32,169 bases of DNA. Source: Planctomycetaceae bacterium. GTDB lineage: Bacteria > Planctomycetota > Planctomycetia > Planctomycetales > Planctomycetaceae. Position numbers and translations under genes: made by a program. Position 1 is the first letter of the stretch. The number at the start of each line of letters is the position of its first letter. The notes below the pieces were generated by a model that was not told the origin of the DNA, made no database searches, and worked only from the letters and a program-made list of their open reading frames with translations. The stretch is from positions 1 through 32,169 of the forward strand of contig JACCRE010000254.1 of NCBI GenBank assembly GCA_013813775.1, read 5' to 3'. Shown here piece after piece: positions 1-7,940 of the stretch.

Positions 1-44
1 GCCGCCAGCACGTCCCGCCGCATCTCCGAGGAATACGACTGCAT
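1..44 (-). mobile_element. N-terminal fragment of a probable IS630-family transposase
   Basis: Reading leftward from an ATG at 44, the frame gives MQSYSSEMRRDVLA and then runs off the window. This resembles the opening of IS630-type transposases, which begin with a short SxxxR-x-x-V/L helix leading into a helix-turn-helix. A purine-rich GGAGGGGGAAGGG precedes the ATG as a ribosome-binding site. Only 14 codons are visible, so the family call rests on recollection of similar starts and could be wrong. No terminal inverted repeat or target duplication could be fixed between 45 and 150, so the element boundary is unknown. Confidence 0.4.
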
Positions 45-150
45 CCCTTCCCCCTCCGTTTTTGATGAACAACGGAAGGTTACCCATCTCGCCTAGATCG
101 CGCTAGAGACCGGGGTGGTACGCACTAGATAAGGTGGCGCCCGCCTCGAA

Positions 151-522
151 TCAGAGGATGGTCGCCCCCGCGTGCCAATTGTTGGGCAGTTGCGGGTACT
201 TCTCGGCTTCATTCGCCGTCATGGCTCGCTTGCCACGGATGCTGAAATGAATCCAGCCGCCGCAGCGAGGACATCGACCGACGAACCCTGTGTCGTTCCA
301 CCACGCGCGAACCAAGAGATCATGCACGGCCCTCCCGTGATCCTCCAGGCGGAAGTCGATCGCCTGCATCGCTTGATCGCAGCCGGCGTGCGGGCAGGAC
401 GGCTCCGCATAAACGATATGGGGAGCCATCTGTCGTTCCTCGCCGCCTCGCCGATAGAGGGCGTGCATCCGATCCCGCTCATCGGCCGCCGGAGTCTTTG
501 ATTTGCTCGAAGCCGCGGTCAT
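151..522 (-). CDS. Small zinc-ribbon protein, function unknown
   Basis: A 123-residue protein. It carries a CPHAGC pair near residue 43 and a CPRCGGW pair about 40 residues later, a spacing that suggests one zinc ribbon; the Trp and aromatic residues nearby would pack against it. The first 20 residues are polar and probably disordered. I recognise no catalytic motif. The ATG at 522 is preceded by GGAGGATGAGTT, a good ribosome-binding site formed by the last codons of the upstream gene, whose stop lies only three bases away. The two genes are therefore probably co-transcribed and translationally coupled. It occupies the slot where a RelE/ParE-type toxin would be expected but does not resemble one. 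A single-function call is not justified. Confidence 0.65.
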   Translation of the reverse strand: MTAASSKSKTPAADERDRMHALYRRGGEERQMAPHIVYAEPSCPHAGCDQAMQAIDFRLEDHGRAVHDLLVRAWWNDTGFVGRCPRCGGWIHFSIRGKRAMTANEAEKYPQLPNNWHAGATIL

Positions 523-525
523 AAC

Positions 526-723
526 TCATCCTCCGCTCGACATCACCCGATACTCATTCTCCGCCTCAGAGAGAAGGGCATCAAGGCGACCTGCGGCGAG
601 ATCGGCCTCGATCTGTCGATCCCACGCCTCGGCATGGTATTCCTGAAGCCACGCGACCAACTCGGCAAACTCATTCGCCGGTAAGCGACTGATGGCGGCT
701 TCGATTTCGGTGATGGTGGTCAT
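526..723 (-). CDS. Antitoxin-like small protein (orphan)
   Basis: A 65-residue acidic, helical protein opening MTTITEIEAAISRLPANEF, followed by a segment of the form AWDRQIEADLAAGRLDALL. This layout is familiar from short antitoxin-like proteins placed directly upstream of RelE/ParE-family toxins in cyanobacteria and planctomycetes. In those, as I recall, the end is usually a short basic stretch after EYR; here it ends EYRVMSSGG, so the tail looks altered. No toxin-like gene follows: the next gene is a zinc-ribbon protein. A Shine-Dalgarno (CCGAGG) lies before the ATG at 723. It may be a decayed toxin-antitoxin remnant or a real partner of the zinc-ribbon protein. The family resemblance is from memory. 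Confidence 0.6.
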   Translation of the reverse strand: MTTITEIEAAISRLPANEFAELVAWLQEYHAEAWDRQIEADLAAGRLDALLSEAENEYRVMSSGG

Positions 724-800
724 GGCGTACCTCGGAGATCAGTTCGCGGCCATCCTGGTTGCTCCAATGTCATTTCGGAAGCAGAGCGGCACTGCGCAAG

Positions 801-834
801 AAGAGGCCCGACTTCCTGCGAAGCCGGGCCTCTT
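801..834. terminator. Hairpin terminator between ppdK and the antitoxin-like gene
   Basis: A 10-bp perfect stem (AAGAGGCCCG / CGGGCCTCTT) encloses a 14-base loop just downstream of the ppdK stop. On the minus strand it is followed by CTTGCGC rather than a long T run; on the plus strand CTTTATT follows. It most likely ends ppdK transcription. Confidence 0.6.
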
Positions 835-859
835 TATTCACTCCGCACGCAAGCTCTTA

Positions 860-3604
860 TCACTTCGCCTCAGCCAGCGCCACCTGCGCCGCCGCGAGTT
901 TCGCGATCGGTATGCGGAACGGTGAGCAGCTCACGTAGTCGAGGCCGATGCGGTGGCAGAACATCACGCTGGCGGGGTCGCCGCCGTGCTCGCCGCAGAT
1001 GCCGATCTTGAGATCCTTCCGCGTGTGACGGCCGCCTTCGACGCCGATCTTCATCAGCTTGCCGACACCTTCCTGGTCGATCGTCTGGAAGGGATCGTTC
1101 GGAACGATGTCGTTCTCGCGGTAGAAGCCGATGAACGGACCGTAGTCGTCGCGGCTCATGCCGAGAGCCGTTTGCGTGAGGTCGTTCGTGCCGAAGCTGA
1201 AGAACTCGGCCTTCTGGGCGATCTGATCGGCCGTCAAAGCCGCACGCGGGATCTCGATCATCGTGCCGACGAGGTAATCGACCTTCACCTTCCGCTCTTC
1301 GAAGACCTTCGCCGCCACGGCGCGAACGATCTTCTCCTGGTTCTCGAACTCCGCCTTGAACCCGGCGAGCGGGATCATGACCTCGGGCTTCACGTCGACG
1401 CCCTCTTTCTTCAAGGCGCAGGCGGCCTCGAAAATCGCCCGCGACTGCATCGCCGTCAGCTCGGGATAGACGATGCCCAGTCGGCAACCGCGGAACCCGA
1501 GCATCGGATTCTGCTCCTTGAGCTCTTCGACACGTCGGTAGATCTCTTCCTTCGATTTGCCGACCATGTCGGCGAGCTTGTGGACGAGATCGGGCTGCTC
1601 GTGAAGGTGATGCTCCGACAGGAACTCGTGCAGCGGCGGATCGAGCAGGCGGATCGTGACCGGCTTGCCGGCCATCGCCTTGAAGAGGACGGTGAAGTCT
1701 TCGCGCTGGTGCGGCAGCAGCTTCGCCACGGCCTTCTCGCGCTCTTCCTTCGTCTCGGCGAGAATCATCTCGCGCATGTCGTCGAGGCGTGAGAAGAACA
1801 TGTGCTCGGTGCGGCAGAGGCCCACGCCTTCGGCCCCGAACGCCACGCTCTTCTCGGCGTCGTCGGCCTCGGCGTTGGCTCGCACGCCGAGCGTGCGGTG
1901 CTGGTCGACCCACTCCATCAACTGGGCGTAGCGGCGATAAGTCTCGGCTTCATCGGGCTTCTTCGTCTTGGTGACGAGCACCTCGATGATTTCGCTGGGG
2001 CGGGTGTCGACCTTGCCTTCGAAGACCTCGCCGGTGAAGCCGTCGATGCTGATCCAGTCGCCTTCCTTGAGGGTCTTGCCTTTGACCTTCACCGTCGCAT
2101 CGTGGTAGTCGATTTCGAGGTCGCTCGCACCGACGATGCACGTCTTGCCCATCTGCCGGCTGACGAGCGCCGCGTGGCTGCTCGCGCCGCCGAAGGCCGT
2201 GAGGATGCCCTTCGCGAGACGCATGCCGCGGAGGTCTTCCGGGCTGGTCTCGCGACGGACGAGGATCATCTGGGCGTTCTTGTCCTTCTCGACCAGCGTT
2301 TCGGCATCCGAGGCGTGAAAGACGATCTGCCCCGTCGCGGCGCCCGGGCCGGCGTTGATGCCCTTCGTGAGGAACTTGCCCTCGTCGACGGCCTTTTTCT
2401 TGGCGGCGGTATCGAAGATCGGCTGGAGGAGCTGGTTCAGGTCGTTCGCCGGAATGCGACGGGCCTGCAGCGCCTCTTTCGGCGTGATGAGGCCCTCGTT
2501 GACGAGATCAACAGCGATTCGGACGGCGGCGAAGCCGGTGCGTTTGGCGTTACGGGTCTGGAGCATCCAGACCTTGCCCTTCTGAACCGTGAACTCGATG
2601 TCCTGCACTTCTTTGAAGTGCTGTTCGAGCGTCTTCGCAATCTGCGAAAGCTGTTTGTAGGCCTCCGGCATGTCCTTGCCGAGCGTCTCTTCAATCCGCA
2701 GCGGCGTGCGGATACCGGCGACGACGTCTTCGCCTTGTGCATTGATGAGATAATCGCCGACGAACTCCGGCGTGCCGATCGCACAGTCGCGGGTCAGGCC
2801 CACGCCCGTTGCGCAGTCATCGCCCAGGTTGCCGAAGACCATCGCCTGCACGTTGGTGGCTGTGCCCCATTCGTGCGGAATGCCGTAATCGCGGCGATAG
2901 ACGACCGCCCGATCGTTGCCCCAACTCGTGAAGACGGCACCGACCGCTCCCCACAACTGGGCGTGCGGGTCGGTCGGGAATTCCTTGCCGGTGACTTCTT
3001 TGACCTTCGCCTTGAACTCTTTGACGAGTTCCTTGAGGTGCTCGACGGTAAGTTCGTTGTCGAAGTGGACACCGACCGTCTTCTTCTTCTCCTCGAGCAT
3101 GTGCTCGAAATAGTCGGGGTCTTCCTTCGTTTCGGGCTTCATGCCCATCACGACTTCGCCGTACATCTGGATCAGGCGGCGATAGCTGTCGTACGCGAAC
3201 CGCTCGTTGCCGCTCGCCTTCGCGAGCGTCTGCACGGCTTCGTCGTTGAGGCCGATGTTGAGGATCGTGTCCATCATGCCCGGCATCGACTCGCGGGCGC
3301 CCGAGCGGCACGAGAGCAGCAGCGGATTCGTGGTGCTGCCGAACTCGGCGCCCATCGCCTTCTCGACCTGCTTTAGCGATGCGGCCACCTGCTCCTTCAA
3401 CTCGGGCGGATAGCTCTTATCGTGAGCGTAGAAGTACGTGCAGACTTCGGTCGTGATCGTGAAGCCGGCGGGAACCGGCAGACCGATGTTCGCCATTTCG
3501 CCGAGGTTGGCACCTTTGCCACCCAGCAGTTCCTTCATCTTGCCGTTGCCGTCGGCCTTGCCGTCGCCGAAGAAATAGACGTACTTGTTCTTGGTCGCGG
3601 TCAT
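860..3604 (-). CDS. ppdK: Pyruvate, phosphate dikinase
   Basis: Interconverts pyruvate + ATP + phosphate and phosphoenolpyruvate + AMP + PPi in the cytosol, linking glycolysis and gluconeogenesis. With the start at 3604 the protein has 914 residues, normal for the bacterial enzyme. The N-terminal ATP-grasp domain has [10 protein letters not shown] (28-37) and [15 protein letters not shown] from 99. The swivelling phosphohistidine domain has GGASSHAA with catalytic His477. The C-terminal PEP/pyruvate TIM barrel has [11 protein letters not shown] from 593, GFRGCRLG and the active-site Cys870 in [10 protein letters not shown]. The frame stays open 41 codons further upstream, but the extension is Arg-rich and unlike the family, and AGGA precedes the 3604 ATG. 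The gene is monocistronic, with a hairpin just beyond its stop. I see no regulatory PDRP gene nearby. Confidence 0.97.
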   Translation of the reverse strand: MTATKNKYVYFFGDGKADGNGKMKELLGGKGANLGEMANIGLPVPAGFTITTEVCTYFYAHDKSYPPELKEQVAASLKQVEKAMGAEFGSTTNPLLLSCRSGARESMPGMMDTILNIGLNDEAVQTLAKASGNERFAYDSYRRLIQMYGEVVMGMKPETKEDPDYFEHMLEEKKKTVGVHFDNELTVEHLKELVKEFKAKVKEVTGKEFPTDPHAQLWGAVGAVFTSWGNDRAVVYRRDYGIPHEWGTATNVQAMVFGNLGDDCATGVGLTRDCAIGTPEFVGDYLINAQGEDVVAGIRTPLRIEETLGKDMPEAYKQLSQIAKTLEQHFKEVQDIEFTVQKGKVWMLQTRNAKRTGFAAVRIAVDLVNEGLITPKEALQARRIPANDLNQLLQPIFDTAAKKKAVDEGKFLTKGINAGPGAATGQIVFHASDAETLVEKDKNAQMILVRRETSPEDLRGMRLAKGILTAFGGASSHAALVSRQMGKTCIVGASDLEIDYHDATVKVKGKTLKEGDWISIDGFTGEVFEGKVDTRPSEIIEVLVTKTKKPDEAETYRRYAQLMEWVDQHRTLGVRANAEADDAEKSVAFGAEGVGLCRTEHMFFSRLDDMREMILAETKEEREKAVAKLLPHQREDFTVLFKAMAGKPVTIRLLDPPLHEFLSEHHLHEQPDLVHKLADMVGKSKEEIYRRVEELKEQNPMLGFRGCRLGIVYPELTAMQSRAIFEAACALKKEGVDVKPEVMIPLAGFKAEFENQEKIVRAVAAKVFEERKVKVDYLVGTMIEIPRAALTADQIAQKAEFFSFGTNDLTQTALGMSRDDYGPFIGFYRENDIVPNDPFQTIDQEGVGKLMKIGVEGGRHTRKDLKIGICGEHGGDPASVMFCHRIGLDYVSCSPFRIPIAKLAAAQVALAEAK

Positions 3605-3932
3605 CGAACCCGATCCTGTTGCTGTGATGGTTCCTGCTTCCCGGATGGCCGTATGGGGCCGGCTGAACCGGCGAGACACCGCGACGGACATCGCCGTTGC
3701 GAACTCCGGCAATTGAGGCGGCCTCACATGGCCGCACCGGCCGACCCGACACGCCGACGAAGGCGCACGGCGGGCGCCGAAAGCGTGGTGAGAACGTATC
3801 AGCGGCCCGTGAGAGCGTCAAGGAACGACGACGTTCCGGCGGGAACGCCTGTTGACCTGATCGGCGGAAGGCTCCAGAATTGCATGTCCCACCGGGCCGT
3901 CAATGCCCTCGCTCACCTGACGCCTCTTCCTT
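3605..3932. other. Divergent intergenic region between ppdK and the FHA gene
   Basis: About 330 bases without a convincing gene. It holds the 5' leader and promoter of ppdK on the minus strand and the upstream region of the FHA gene on the plus strand. A plus-strand TTGACC at 3852 followed 18 bases later by AGAATT is a weak promoter candidate for the FHA gene. I see no riboswitch-like structure. Confidence 0.5.
3793..3821 (-). promoter_or_regulatory. Candidate sigma70-type promoter of ppdK
   Basis: On the minus strand TTGACG (3821-3816) is separated by 17 bases from TACGTT (3798-3793). The -35 is near consensus and the -10 is poor. The implied transcript leader is about 180 bases. This is inferred from pattern only. 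Confidence 0.35.
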
Positions 3933-4307
3933 ATGCACGCCGAACTGGTGCCGCTCGACGGTGGAAAACCGATCGTTCTCGATCGCGATGTCTCGGTCGT
4001 CGGTCGCAAGTCCGGCGTCTGCGACGTCATCGTCGATCGCGAGAGTGTGTCAAAATTGCACTGTCTGATCGTCAAGACCGATGGACTTTTGTTCGTTCGC
4101 GATCTCGGCAGCACCAACGGCACGAAGGTGAACGGCCAGAAAGTGATCCGCGGCGCCCTGCTGCCTGGAGACGAGCTGTCGTTCGCGGGAGCGAAGCACA
4201 CCGTCGTGCTCGGGCCGGCTCGAAAGACCGATTCCAGCTCACCGAAGAAATCGGAACTGAAGCCTGCGTTCGCCGACGTCACGACCGAGTCGAATACGAC
4301 GGCATGA
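3933..4307 (+). CDS. Single-domain FHA protein
   Basis: A 124-residue protein made almost entirely of one forkhead-associated domain, which binds phosphothreonine peptides. The hallmark residues are all present: GR (24-25), a serine before His43 in the SVSKLH segment, RDLGSTNGT (56-64) and Asn67. A polar Ser/Lys/Glu tail of about 25 residues follows. There is no kinase, secretion or membrane domain attached, so it presumably acts as an adaptor in Ser/Thr phosphorylation signalling. A PP2C-type phosphatase lies about 8.5 kb away, but no kinase is in the window. The ribosome-binding site is weak (pyrimidine-rich before the ATG). It converges on lpxI, with 6 bases between the two stops. Confidence 0.9.
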   Translation: MHAELVPLDGGKPIVLDRDVSVVGRKSGVCDVIVDRESVSKLHCLIVKTDGLLFVRDLGSTNGTKVNGQKVIRGALLPGDELSFAGAKHTVVLGPARKTDSSSPKKSELKPAFADVTTESNTTA

Positions 4308-4313
4308 CATGCG

Positions 4314-5222
4314 TCAGGCGACGACGCGCAGCGCGAGTTCTTGAGCGTTGAGCGCGACGATTGCGATGCCGAGCTTGTCGGCGAGCGCGACGAACTCGGC
4401 GCGATCGAGCACGATCGTTTTATCGCTTTCGATGGCGAGCACACGCCCGCCCGATTCGTGCATCGTCTGCAGCGTTCCCAGGCCGACCGTCGGCACGTCG
4501 AACCGCATATCCTGCTGCGGCTTCGAGACCTTCACGATGGTGAAGCCGCCGCGCCGGCAGAGCAGGCCTGCCCGGCGGATGCATTCGTCGGTGCCTTCGA
4601 CGGCCTCGACGGCGATGACGGCCTTGTCGTTGACGACGATCGATTGACCGACGTCGAGGCGGCCCATTTCTTTGGCGATTTCCCAGCCGAAGCGAATGTC
4701 GTCCCACTGTGGAGACGTCGGTCGGCGGCGGGTGAGGAATCCGTGGTTCACGAGCAGCTCCGGTGCGTAGTCGAGTGCCGACTCGAACGTGATGCCGTCG
4801 CGGGCGAACTCGCGGATGACGGCCAGCAGGATCGTGTCGTCCTTCCGGTTCTCGCGGGCGTACGAGTACCACATGTGCAGCGTGCGCAGGTCGGGCATCA
4901 GCCGCAGCACGCGAAACGGATCGAAGAGAATCCGCTTCTCGATCTTTCCCGCCATGACCGCCCGCTGGACGCCTCGTCGCTTGAAATGGCGAATGGCCAG
5001 GCCGATCCGACCGAGCGGGATGGTGCGGAAGGACTGGCAAATGTCGGCGAGTGCCGCCGGTGCCATGCCGGCGATTCCAAGGCACACGACGTCGTGTCCC
5101 TCGCGAACCGCCGCTTGAGCGAATTCAACCGGAAAGCTGCCGCCTCCGGCGAGCAGCCCGACCCGTCGCGTGTGATTCCGGTCCTTCAACATCTTGCCCG
5201 ACTTGTGCGCTCTCAAAATCAT
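4314..5222 (-). CDS. lpxI: UDP-2,3-diacylglucosamine pyrophosphatase LpxI
   Basis: Cleaves UDP-2,3-diacylglucosamine to lipid X and UMP in lipid A biosynthesis; it is the non-homologous alternative to LpxH. The 302 residues match the DUF1009/LpxI family: an N-terminal VGLLAGGGSFPVEFA segment, the middle KGKIEK-like MAGKIEKRILFDP, and a C-terminal domain with VVNDKAVIAVEAVEGTDE and DMRFDVPTVGLGT. It follows lpxD by 18 bases, so the two form an operon for consecutive or near-consecutive steps. An internal ATG at 5192 (MLKDRNHTRRVG) is a possible alternative start, as the first ten residues are not conserved in the family as I know it. Confidence 0.93.
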   Translation of the reverse strand: MILRAHKSGKMLKDRNHTRRVGLLAGGGSFPVEFAQAAVREGHDVVCLGIAGMAPAALADICQSFRTIPLGRIGLAIRHFKRRGVQRAVMAGKIEKRILFDPFRVLRLMPDLRTLHMWYSYARENRKDDTILLAVIREFARDGITFESALDYAPELLVNHGFLTRRRPTSPQWDDIRFGWEIAKEMGRLDVGQSIVVNDKAVIAVEAVEGTDECIRRAGLLCRRGGFTIVKVSKPQQDMRFDVPTVGLGTLQTMHESGGRVLAIESDKTIVLDRAEFVALADKLGIAIVALNAQELALRVVA

Positions 5223-5240
5223 CCCGTATCGCCACTGGCC

Positions 5241-6317
5241 TTAAGCGGCCGAGCGTTCTCGACCTGCAGCGTCATCGACCTTCTTCTGCAACGCTTCAAC
5301 CTGTCGCTCGAGCTGCCTGAGAGTTTGTCGTAGCTGCGGCAGTTTCTGCATCGCCATGGCGGCACGCGTGGCATCGGCGATCGGTGCGGCCGGAGCGCCA
5401 AGATAGGTTTGTCCGCCGGGGAGGTCTTTATGTACCCCCGCCTTCGCGCCGAGAATCGCGCCGGTGCCGATGTTGACGTGATCGGCGATGCCCACCTGCC
5501 CCGCGCACACGACATAGTCGCCAGTCGTCACCGAGCCGGCGAAGCCGACCTGCGAAACGAGCAGATTGTGTCGGCCCAGTTCGCAGTTATGGGCGATGAC
5601 GACGTTGTTGTCGATCTTGGTTCCGTCGCCGATCACTGTCTCGCCGATGACGGCGCGGTCGATCGTGGTGCAGGCACCGATGTCGACGTCGTCGCCGATG
5701 CGAACGGTGCCAAAGTGCGGGATGCGATCGTGACGCCCGTTTTGCGTCTTGTAGCCGAACCCGTCTGCCCCGATCACCGAACCGGCCTGGATCGTGACGC
5801 GGCTGCCGATCTGAACGTCATGGTAGACCACCACGTTCGGATGGAGTTGGACGGCGTCGCCGATGCGGGAACCCGAGCCGATGCAGACCCCGGGGGCGAT
5901 GTCGCAGTACGCGCCGATCACGACGCCGCTGCCGATCGTCGCGCCGGGAGCGATGTTCGTGTTCGGGCCGATCTGAGCGTTCGGATGAATGAAGGCGTGC
6001 GGCGAATGAGCCGCCGCGGCGCGGGGCCGAGCGGGTTTCAGACGCGTCAGGGCCGAGAAGAACGCGTCTTTCGGATTGCCCGAAATCACGAACGTCCGAG
6101 CGTCTCCCTCGGGTCGCCGATCGCCCATTTCTGGCGTCAGGAACAGCACGCCAGCGCGGCTCTTAAAGGCAATTTCGGGCTTCACCTTGCCGGCCACGAA
6201 CGCCATGTCGCCGGCTTCCGCCCGGCCGAGAGGTTGAGCACCGGTGACGACACGAGTGCGATCGCCGATCGTTTCAACGGCAAGTCCTGCGATCAGGGAT
6301 TCGAGCGGCTGAGGCAT
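5241..6317 (-). CDS. lpxD: UDP-3-O-acylglucosamine N-acyltransferase LpxD
   Basis: Adds the second acyl chain to UDP-3-O-acylglucosamine in lipid A synthesis; trimeric and soluble. The N-terminal uridine-binding domain (AGDMAFVAGKVKPE region) is followed by many left-handed beta-helix hexapeptide repeats (IGPNTNIAPGATIGSGVVIG and onward) with the catalytic-type His in IAHNCELG, then a C-terminal coiled helix rich in Leu/Gln. The chosen start, MPQPLES, has AGGA nine bases upstream and gives 358 residues, a usual length. The frame is open to 6407, but a promoter-like sequence lies across that upstream extension, so the longer start is unlikely. It is the first gene of the lpxD-lpxI pair. Confidence 0.94.
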   Translation of the reverse strand: MPQPLESLIAGLAVETIGDRTRVVTGAQPLGRAEAGDMAFVAGKVKPEIAFKSRAGVLFLTPEMGDRRPEGDARTFVISGNPKDAFFSALTRLKPARPRAAAAHSPHAFIHPNAQIGPNTNIAPGATIGSGVVIGAYCDIAPGVCIGSGSRIGDAVQLHPNVVVYHDVQIGSRVTIQAGSVIGADGFGYKTQNGRHDRIPHFGTVRIGDDVDIGACTTIDRAVIGETVIGDGTKIDNNVVIAHNCELGRHNLLVSQVGFAGSVTTGDYVVCAGQVGIADHVNIGTGAILGAKAGVHKDLPGGQTYLGAPAAPIADATRAAMAMQKLPQLRQTLRQLERQVEALQKKVDDAAGRERSAA

Positions 6318-6334
6318 AATCGACATTCCTGGCG

Positions 6335-6523
6335 ATGCGCCATGCTGACGGTTTGAGGACGAACCGTCGGCGGCGATATCGGCGCGGGTTTGTAGAATAT
6401 TCACCATTCAGCGGCAACCCCGTCCAACTCTTCAAAGTGAACGATAAGTTGCGAGCCGCGATCTGTGCGGCCATCGACGATCCGTCGGACGTGCAAGCAA
6501 TCGAGCAGTGGCTTCCGAGGTGA
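6335..6523 (+). CDS. Possible small protein, unrecognised
   Basis: A 62-codon plus-strand frame that begins MRHADG, passes an Arg-rich stretch and ends in an ordinary-looking sequence with VNDKLRAAICAAIDDPSDV and a final QWLPR. The last 40 residues have a plausible helical composition, and the frame ends 93 bases before aroH. Against it, its first part lies opposite the lpxD promoter, no ribosome-binding site is evident, and no family is recognised. If real, translation may start at an internal codon. Confidence 0.25.
   Translation: MRHADGLRTNRRRRYRRGFVEYSPFSGNPVQLFKVNDKLRAAICAAIDDPSDVQAIEQWLPR
6389..6417 (-). promoter_or_regulatory. Candidate promoter of lpxD-lpxI
   Basis: On the minus strand TTGCCG (6417-6412) and TACAAA (6394-6389) are separated by exactly 17 bases. 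Transcription would begin near 6382, about 65 bases before the chosen lpxD ATG. This supports the shorter LpxD start. Confidence 0.45.
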
Positions 6524-6616
6524 CGTCCTGAACCATGTTCCTCGCTCGCAAACAACCGGCGTCGCGTTACACTGTGGGCTTGCGAACAGTGTTGACTCCA
6601 GACCCGGCGAAACGGC

Positions 6617-6988
6617 ATGGCGGTTCGCGGCATCCGCGGCGCGACCACGGTCGAGGCGGACAATCCCGAGCAGATACTCGCGGCGACGCAGGAGCTGCTG
6701 CGCGGGATTCTCGACCGTAATGAGATCGGGGACTTCGACGATGTCGTTTCAGCCGTTTTCACCACGACTCCCGACCTGACCAGCACCTTTCCGGCCGAGG
6801 CCGCCCGGGCATTGGGAATGCGTCACGTGCCGCTGCTGTGCGCCAGCGAGATTGCGGTGCCGGGAGCGATGCCGCGCTGCGTGCGCGTGCTTCTGCACGT
6901 CGAAACGGCTCGGCGGCCACAGGAAATCGTGCACGTGTATCTGAGAGACGCGAAGCGGTTGCGACCGGACGTCACCAGCGCCCAATAG
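6617..6988 (+). CDS. aroH: Monofunctional chorismate mutase, AroH type
   Basis: Converts chorismate to prephenate for phenylalanine and tyrosine synthesis. At 123 residues it matches the trimeric Bacillus-type AroH fold rather than the helical AroQ type. It starts with the hallmark [10 protein letters not shown]. The residues that line the active site in the Bacillus subtilis enzyme are present at or near the same numbers: Arg7, Phe58, Cys75, Glu78, Arg90, Tyr108 and Arg116. No other aromatic amino-acid gene is adjacent, so it appears to stand alone. Its 3' end overlaps the convergent lipoprotein gene by 17 bases. Confidence 0.95.
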   Translation: MAVRGIRGATTVEADNPEQILAATQELLRGILDRNEIGDFDDVVSAVFTTTPDLTSTFPAEAARALGMRHVPLLCASEIAVPGAMPRCVRVLLHVETARRPQEIVHVYLRDAKRLRPDVTSAQ

Positions 6989-7844
6989 TCCGCGGGGTGC
7001 GGCTCGTCGGCTCACCTCCCTCGCCTCTGGAGGCGTCAGGACCGACGATCGCGTCGCCTGGCGACCACGTGAGCGTCGCGTCCGAGAGTTCGCCTTCCTC
7101 GAACGGAACTCCGAAATCCTCCGGCCGCGGATAGAGCCCCGTCAAGGGATTCGCGAAGAGTTCGTCGCCGAGCACCTTCCGCAAGACTTCTTGGTTTGCA
7201 ATGACGAGCTCGACATTCTCTTCCGGAACCAGGTCGAGGTGGCGCGCGCGATCGCGTATGGCGAGCCACGCCGCCTGATTCAGGATTTCGTGGCGTTCGT
7301 TGGACGTCAGGGACGAAAAGGGGCGTTCATCATTCGTCAGCGAAGCAAGTTCCCGCTCGCCTCGCTTCGCCAACTCTCTGAGCGAGATCTTGTCGTCGGT
7401 CGCGGCGCGGCCAAGTGCGGCCGTCACGCTGAGCATGAGCGCACAGAATTGCTCGCGAGTCAGTCGTCGCGATTTGAAGGCAGAATCCCAGGGTTCACCC
7501 TTCGGAATTCGGTCGGCGATTTGCTCGGGCTGCCAAACACGCTCGAAGGCGTCCCGCTCGGCACTCATTAACTCGCTGACTGGCAGCGTGCGTGATTCCG
7601 ACCAAATCGGCGGCGGCAGAAACGGCGAGGGCAGCCGCGAACGCTCTTTCTCGCTCACCGCTTCGAGCACCGCGACGACCGACCGCACGTCGGGTTCGGT
7701 CAGCCGTTCGTCGATCTGCTTCGTTTCAAGGAACTCGACTTCCGTGGTCTCGCAACCCGCCACGGTTGCGATCCCGATCGCCGCCATCGCCAGCGCTCGA
7801 AGTCGGATCGACGCCGCGGAGCTTTCACGAGAAGGTCGAGGCAT
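6972..7844 (-). CDS. Putative lipoprotein, unrecognised
   Basis: A 290-residue protein with a lipoprotein signal: basic N-terminus, hydrophobic stretch from about 16 to 28 and a lipobox ending at Cys31 (TVAGC). The mature part is charged and helical, with no motif I recognise; it contains many Glu/Arg pairs and a final Pro/Arg/Gly-rich tail. It should be anchored on the outer face of the cytoplasmic membrane or on the outer membrane. It converges with aroH (17-base overlap), and a membrane protein gene lies about 100 bases upstream in the same direction, so the two may share a transcript. Confidence 0.75.
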   Translation of the reverse strand: MPRPSRESSAASIRLRALAMAAIGIATVAGCETTEVEFLETKQIDERLTEPDVRSVVAVLEAVSEKERSRLPSPFLPPPIWSESRTLPVSELMSAERDAFERVWQPEQIADRIPKGEPWDSAFKSRRLTREQFCALMLSVTAALGRAATDDKISLRELAKRGERELASLTNDERPFSSLTSNERHEILNQAAWLAIRDRARHLDLVPEENVELVIANQEVLRKVLGDELFANPLTGLYPRPEDFGVPFEEGELSDATLTWSPGDAIVGPDASRGEGGEPTSRTPRTIGRW

Positions 7845-7940
7845 GGGGCACCCGCAGGATCATCGGCCACGTTCTCGCGCCGACTCGCCCCTGGGCGATC
7901 ACTTCTGAATGACCGTTCGCTCCTGGCCGCTTCAATCCGA

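Noticed and set aside
1802-3376. A 524-codon plus-strand open frame opposite ppdK
   Set aside because: It lies wholly antisense to a clear PPDK gene; in GC-rich DNA the complement of a biased coding frame often stays open. Its translation is Arg/Asp/Leu/Val-rich and shows no domain.
6318-6407. N-terminal extension of LpxD starting MVNILQ
   Set aside because: A TTGCCG-N17-TACAAA promoter falls across this stretch and a better ribosome-binding site precedes the MPQPLES methionine.
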